Shown here piece after piece: positions 47,313 to 48,845 of a stretch of 48,845 nucleotides of DNA. Every line of letters begins with the position of its first letter. The stretch's first letter is position 1. The notes beneath the pieces are model-generated. The model was not told the DNA's origin, searched no databases, and saw only the letters and a program-made list of their open reading frames with translations. The position numbers were made by a program, and so were the translations under genes. This DNA comes from Fen-999 sp964530115 (GTDB lineage Bacteria > Pseudomonadota > Gammaproteobacteria > Burkholderiales > Rhodocyclaceae): NCBI GenBank assembly GCA_964530115.1, contig CAZGYD010000006.1, positions 1-48,845 of the forward strand, given 5' to 3'.

Positions 47313-48404
47313 TCACCATCCCGGATAGCGTTCCCGGATGCGTTCATCGCCGGTCTCGCCATTTTCTCCGATGTTCCACGCCGGACAATCGAGCAGGTCG
47401 TCGGCGACCTGCTCGATGACCGTGCGCAGTTCCAGTCCGTCGAACCAACGCGGCGGGATGGCCTGCACGCCGTGCAGGGCGCCGAGCAGGTTGCCCGTGA
47501 TGGCCCCGGTCGAATCGGAATCGCCGCTGTGATTGACGGCGAGAACGACGCCGTGCTCGAAATCCCGGGCCACGAGCGCGCAATAGACGGCGATGGCCAA
47601 GGTCTCCTCGGCGACCCAGCCGCCGCCGAGCGATTCGACGACCTCCGCCGAAGGTTCGTCATCACACGCGGCGAGTGCCTCGGCCCGTTCGAGTGCGGCG
47701 AGCGTTTCCTCGTGACTGTCCTTGCCACGCAGGATGGCCTTCGCCTCGGCAAGGCTCTCGGGGAGCGCAATCCCTTCGAGGCTGCGCAGGATCAGGACGG
47801 CCATGACCGCCGCCGGCCACTGGCCGCTCGGATGGCCGTGAGTGAGCCCGGCCAGTTCGGCCGCGAAATCGAACGTCCGCCCGGCAGCCCCGGGCGAGTG
47901 CCGCTCATGCCAGGCCCACAGTCCGACCGGGGCAATGCGCATCACGCCGCCGCAGCCCTTGCTGGTGTTCCGGGCTGGCTCGCCGAGGCGGGTTTTGTTG
48001 CGCAGGGAACCGATGCAGGTGTGGCCGGGCGCTCTACGGTCATGCAGCTCCCCGACATACCAGAGCCAGCCGTCGTAAGCGATTTCCACCCGCACGGGAA
48101 TGCCGAAGCTTTCCGCCCAGCGCAGATAGGCGTGGTCGACGATGTCGGCCGCCGACCAGACGCCCCCCATGCCATGGCGCACGCGGGCGCGCAGCAAACC
48201 CTCGGCGGTGAAGAGGGTCATCTGGGTATCGTCGGTGATCGCCCCGCGTCTGCCGTACGCGGGCGCATAAGCGCGAATGCCGCCGGCACCGAAACGGCTT
48301 CGGATCTGTTCGACGTCCATGAACTCGACGGGCGCACCCAGCGCGTCGCCGGTGGCTCCGCCCAGGAGGCAGCCGCGGAAGCGGTCTTGCAGCGTGATCG
48401 ACAT
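47313..48404 (-). CDS. ADP-ribosylglycohydrolase family protein (DraG-like)
   Basis: A 363-aa all-helical dinuclear-metal hydrolase that removes ADP-ribose from proteins or nucleic acids. FRGCLLGGATGDALGAPVEF near 9-28 opens the fold. The metal ligands are intact: TDDT at 57-60 and GDSDSTG near 293-299. A strong AAAGGAG ribosome site precedes ATG 48404; the longer frame upstream lacks one. No ADP-ribosyltransferase or nitrogenase gene is nearby, so the target is unknown. It probably forms an operon with the DUF3427 gene. Confidence 0.9.
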   Translation of the reverse strand: MSITLQDRFRGCLLGGATGDALGAPVEFMDVEQIRSRFGAGGIRAYAPAYGRRGAITDDTQMTLFTAEGLLRARVRHGMGGVWSAADIVDHAYLRWAESFGIPVRVEIAYDGWLWYVGELHDRRAPGHTCIGSLRNKTRLGEPARNTSKGCGGVMRIAPVGLWAWHERHSPGAAGRTFDFAAELAGLTHGHPSGQWPAAVMAVLILRSLEGIALPESLAEAKAILRGKDSHEETLAALERAEALAACDDEPSAEVVESLGGGWVAEETLAIAVYCALVARDFEHGVVLAVNHSGDSDSTGAITGNLLGALHGVQAIPPRWFDGLELRTVIEQVADDLLDCPAWNIGENGETGDERIRERYPGW

Positions 48405-48554
48405 GTCCAGGCTCCTTTCCAAACTGCCCGCGCGTAACCCTCGGCACCATCGGTGCACCGACGCACCGGCGCGATCAAGACAATAGGCGATGCCGGGCTC
48501 ATGCGGTGAGTCCGCCGCCGATTCCATGGCCAATCGCGGCCCAGAGCGGATGAA
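48405..48554. promoter_or_regulatory. Upstream region of the ADP-ribosylglycohydrolase gene
   Basis: This stretch must hold the minus-strand promoter. It contains a GCACC/GGTGC inverted repeat near 48450-48462 with nearby related GCACCG words, a possible operator. No clear -35/-10 pair. Confidence 0.3.
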
Positions 48555-48760
48555 CTGTCAAGCGACACGAAGATTTAACCCCCTGACGACATCTGAAATT
48601 GACCCCCTGGGTTAATCAATTCTCCGACGTGAGTGCGGTGTGGGCAGGGGCCTTCCGGAGTAGGCCCCTGCCCCCACCCCAATCACTTCGGAGCGTTGAT
48701 TAACCCAGTGGGCGACTTTCAGATGTCGGCGGGGGGTTAAATCTTCGGGTTCCTTGACAG
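48555..48760. mobile_element. 206-bp near-perfect palindrome, MITE-like or IS remnant
   Basis: Two 98-base arms (48555-48652 and 48663-48760) are inverted copies with about 15 mismatches, around a 10-base loop. The ends read CTGTCAAG and CTTGACAG, so the element starts TGT and ends ACA. Internal blocks such as GATTTAACCCC, CGACATCTGAAA and CTGGGTTAATCAA recall terminal repeats of IS21-type elements (from memory). No transposase frame lies inside, and no target duplication is evident. This fits a non-autonomous miniature element; a large bidirectional hairpin terminator is the alternative. Confidence 0.65.
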
Positions 48761-48845
48761 CATTTCCGGTCTCGGCCTCGACTGGCCCGTGTGTCGGCGG
48801 CGTGCGCACCGCCTGCGAGCGGCACCGCACCTCGTCTGTCTCGCG
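48761..48845. other. Window end, nothing recognised
   Basis: 85 bases to the right of the palindrome. An open minus-strand frame runs from here into the palindrome but has no family resemblance I can name. Confidence 0.4.

Noticed and set aside
48612..48830. 72-codon minus-strand frame across the palindrome
   Set aside because: Runs through the inverted repeat, has no ribosome site or known domain, and is better explained as element sequence.
46497..48845. Possible integrase att duplication of the tRNA-Arg 3' end
   Set aside because: No second copy of the tRNA tail was found and no integrase gene is present.

Overview
The window is chromosomal DNA of a GC-rich Gram-negative bacterium. Gene content and order point to a betaproteobacterium, most likely Rhodocyclales-like (inferred from family knowledge, no search was run): polA beside a DUF2782 gene, a BPSS1780-type membrane gene followed by nadD-rsfS-rlmH-maf-rng, gatCAB divergent from mreBCD-mrdA-rodA, and rlpA-dacC-dat-ybeD-lipB-lipA. 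Genes are packed tightly, with many ATGA, GTGA or TGATG stop/start overlaps. The first ~250 bases are abnormally G-rich and look like a damaged contig end.

Layout. 0.25-12.4 kb: an envelope glycan (LPS core/O-antigen) cluster with the lipid A flippase msbA, three GT4 glycosyltransferases, two GT9 heptosyltransferase-like enzymes, a GT2 enzyme, a CgeB-like glycosyltransferase, a probable DDD-motif glycosyltransferase, a methyltransferase and a WaaL-type ligase. 12.4-20.6 kb: polA (minus), a divergent LOG-family gene, DUF2782, BPSS1780, then nadD-rsfS-rlmH-maf-rng (NAD synthesis, ribosome silencing and modification, nucleotide sanitation, RNA processing). 20.7-28.0 kb: mostly single metabolic genes (Tat-exported dienelactone hydrolase, fbp, NlpC/P60 lipoprotein, gabD), the yqjD-yqjE-yqjK stress-membrane operon, xth, pyrE and a coiled-coil secreted protein. 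28.0-31.7 kb: gatC-gatA-[lipoprotein]-gatB for Glu/Asp-tRNA amidation. 31.9-43.6 kb: a nearly gapless rod-shape, cell-wall and lipoate run, mreB-mreC-mreD-mrdA-rodA-rlpA-dacC-dat-ybeD-lipB-lipA, then a thioredoxin-like protein and a TPR protein. 43.8-46.5 kb: rep helicase, a cytochrome c5-like protein and tRNA-Arg(CCG). 46.6-48.8 kb: a small accessory patch beside the tRNA, holding an ADP-ribosylglycohydrolase, a stand-alone DUF3427 protein and a 206-bp near-perfect palindrome that looks like a MITE or IS remnant.

The most striking unexplained signal is a dispersed 23-bp repeat, made of a GGCGTGTYAC block, two variable bases and a CGGCTGAGTTT block. There are nine copies over 43 kb, on both strands. 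Four lie between genes and five lie inside coding sequences (a glycosyltransferase, polA, an NlpC/P60 lipoprotein, gatB, lipB) in several different reading frames. The conservation is therefore at DNA level. I do not recognise it as a described element. It could be an uptake-type sequence, a chromosome-organising protein site, or the footprint of a small mobile element.
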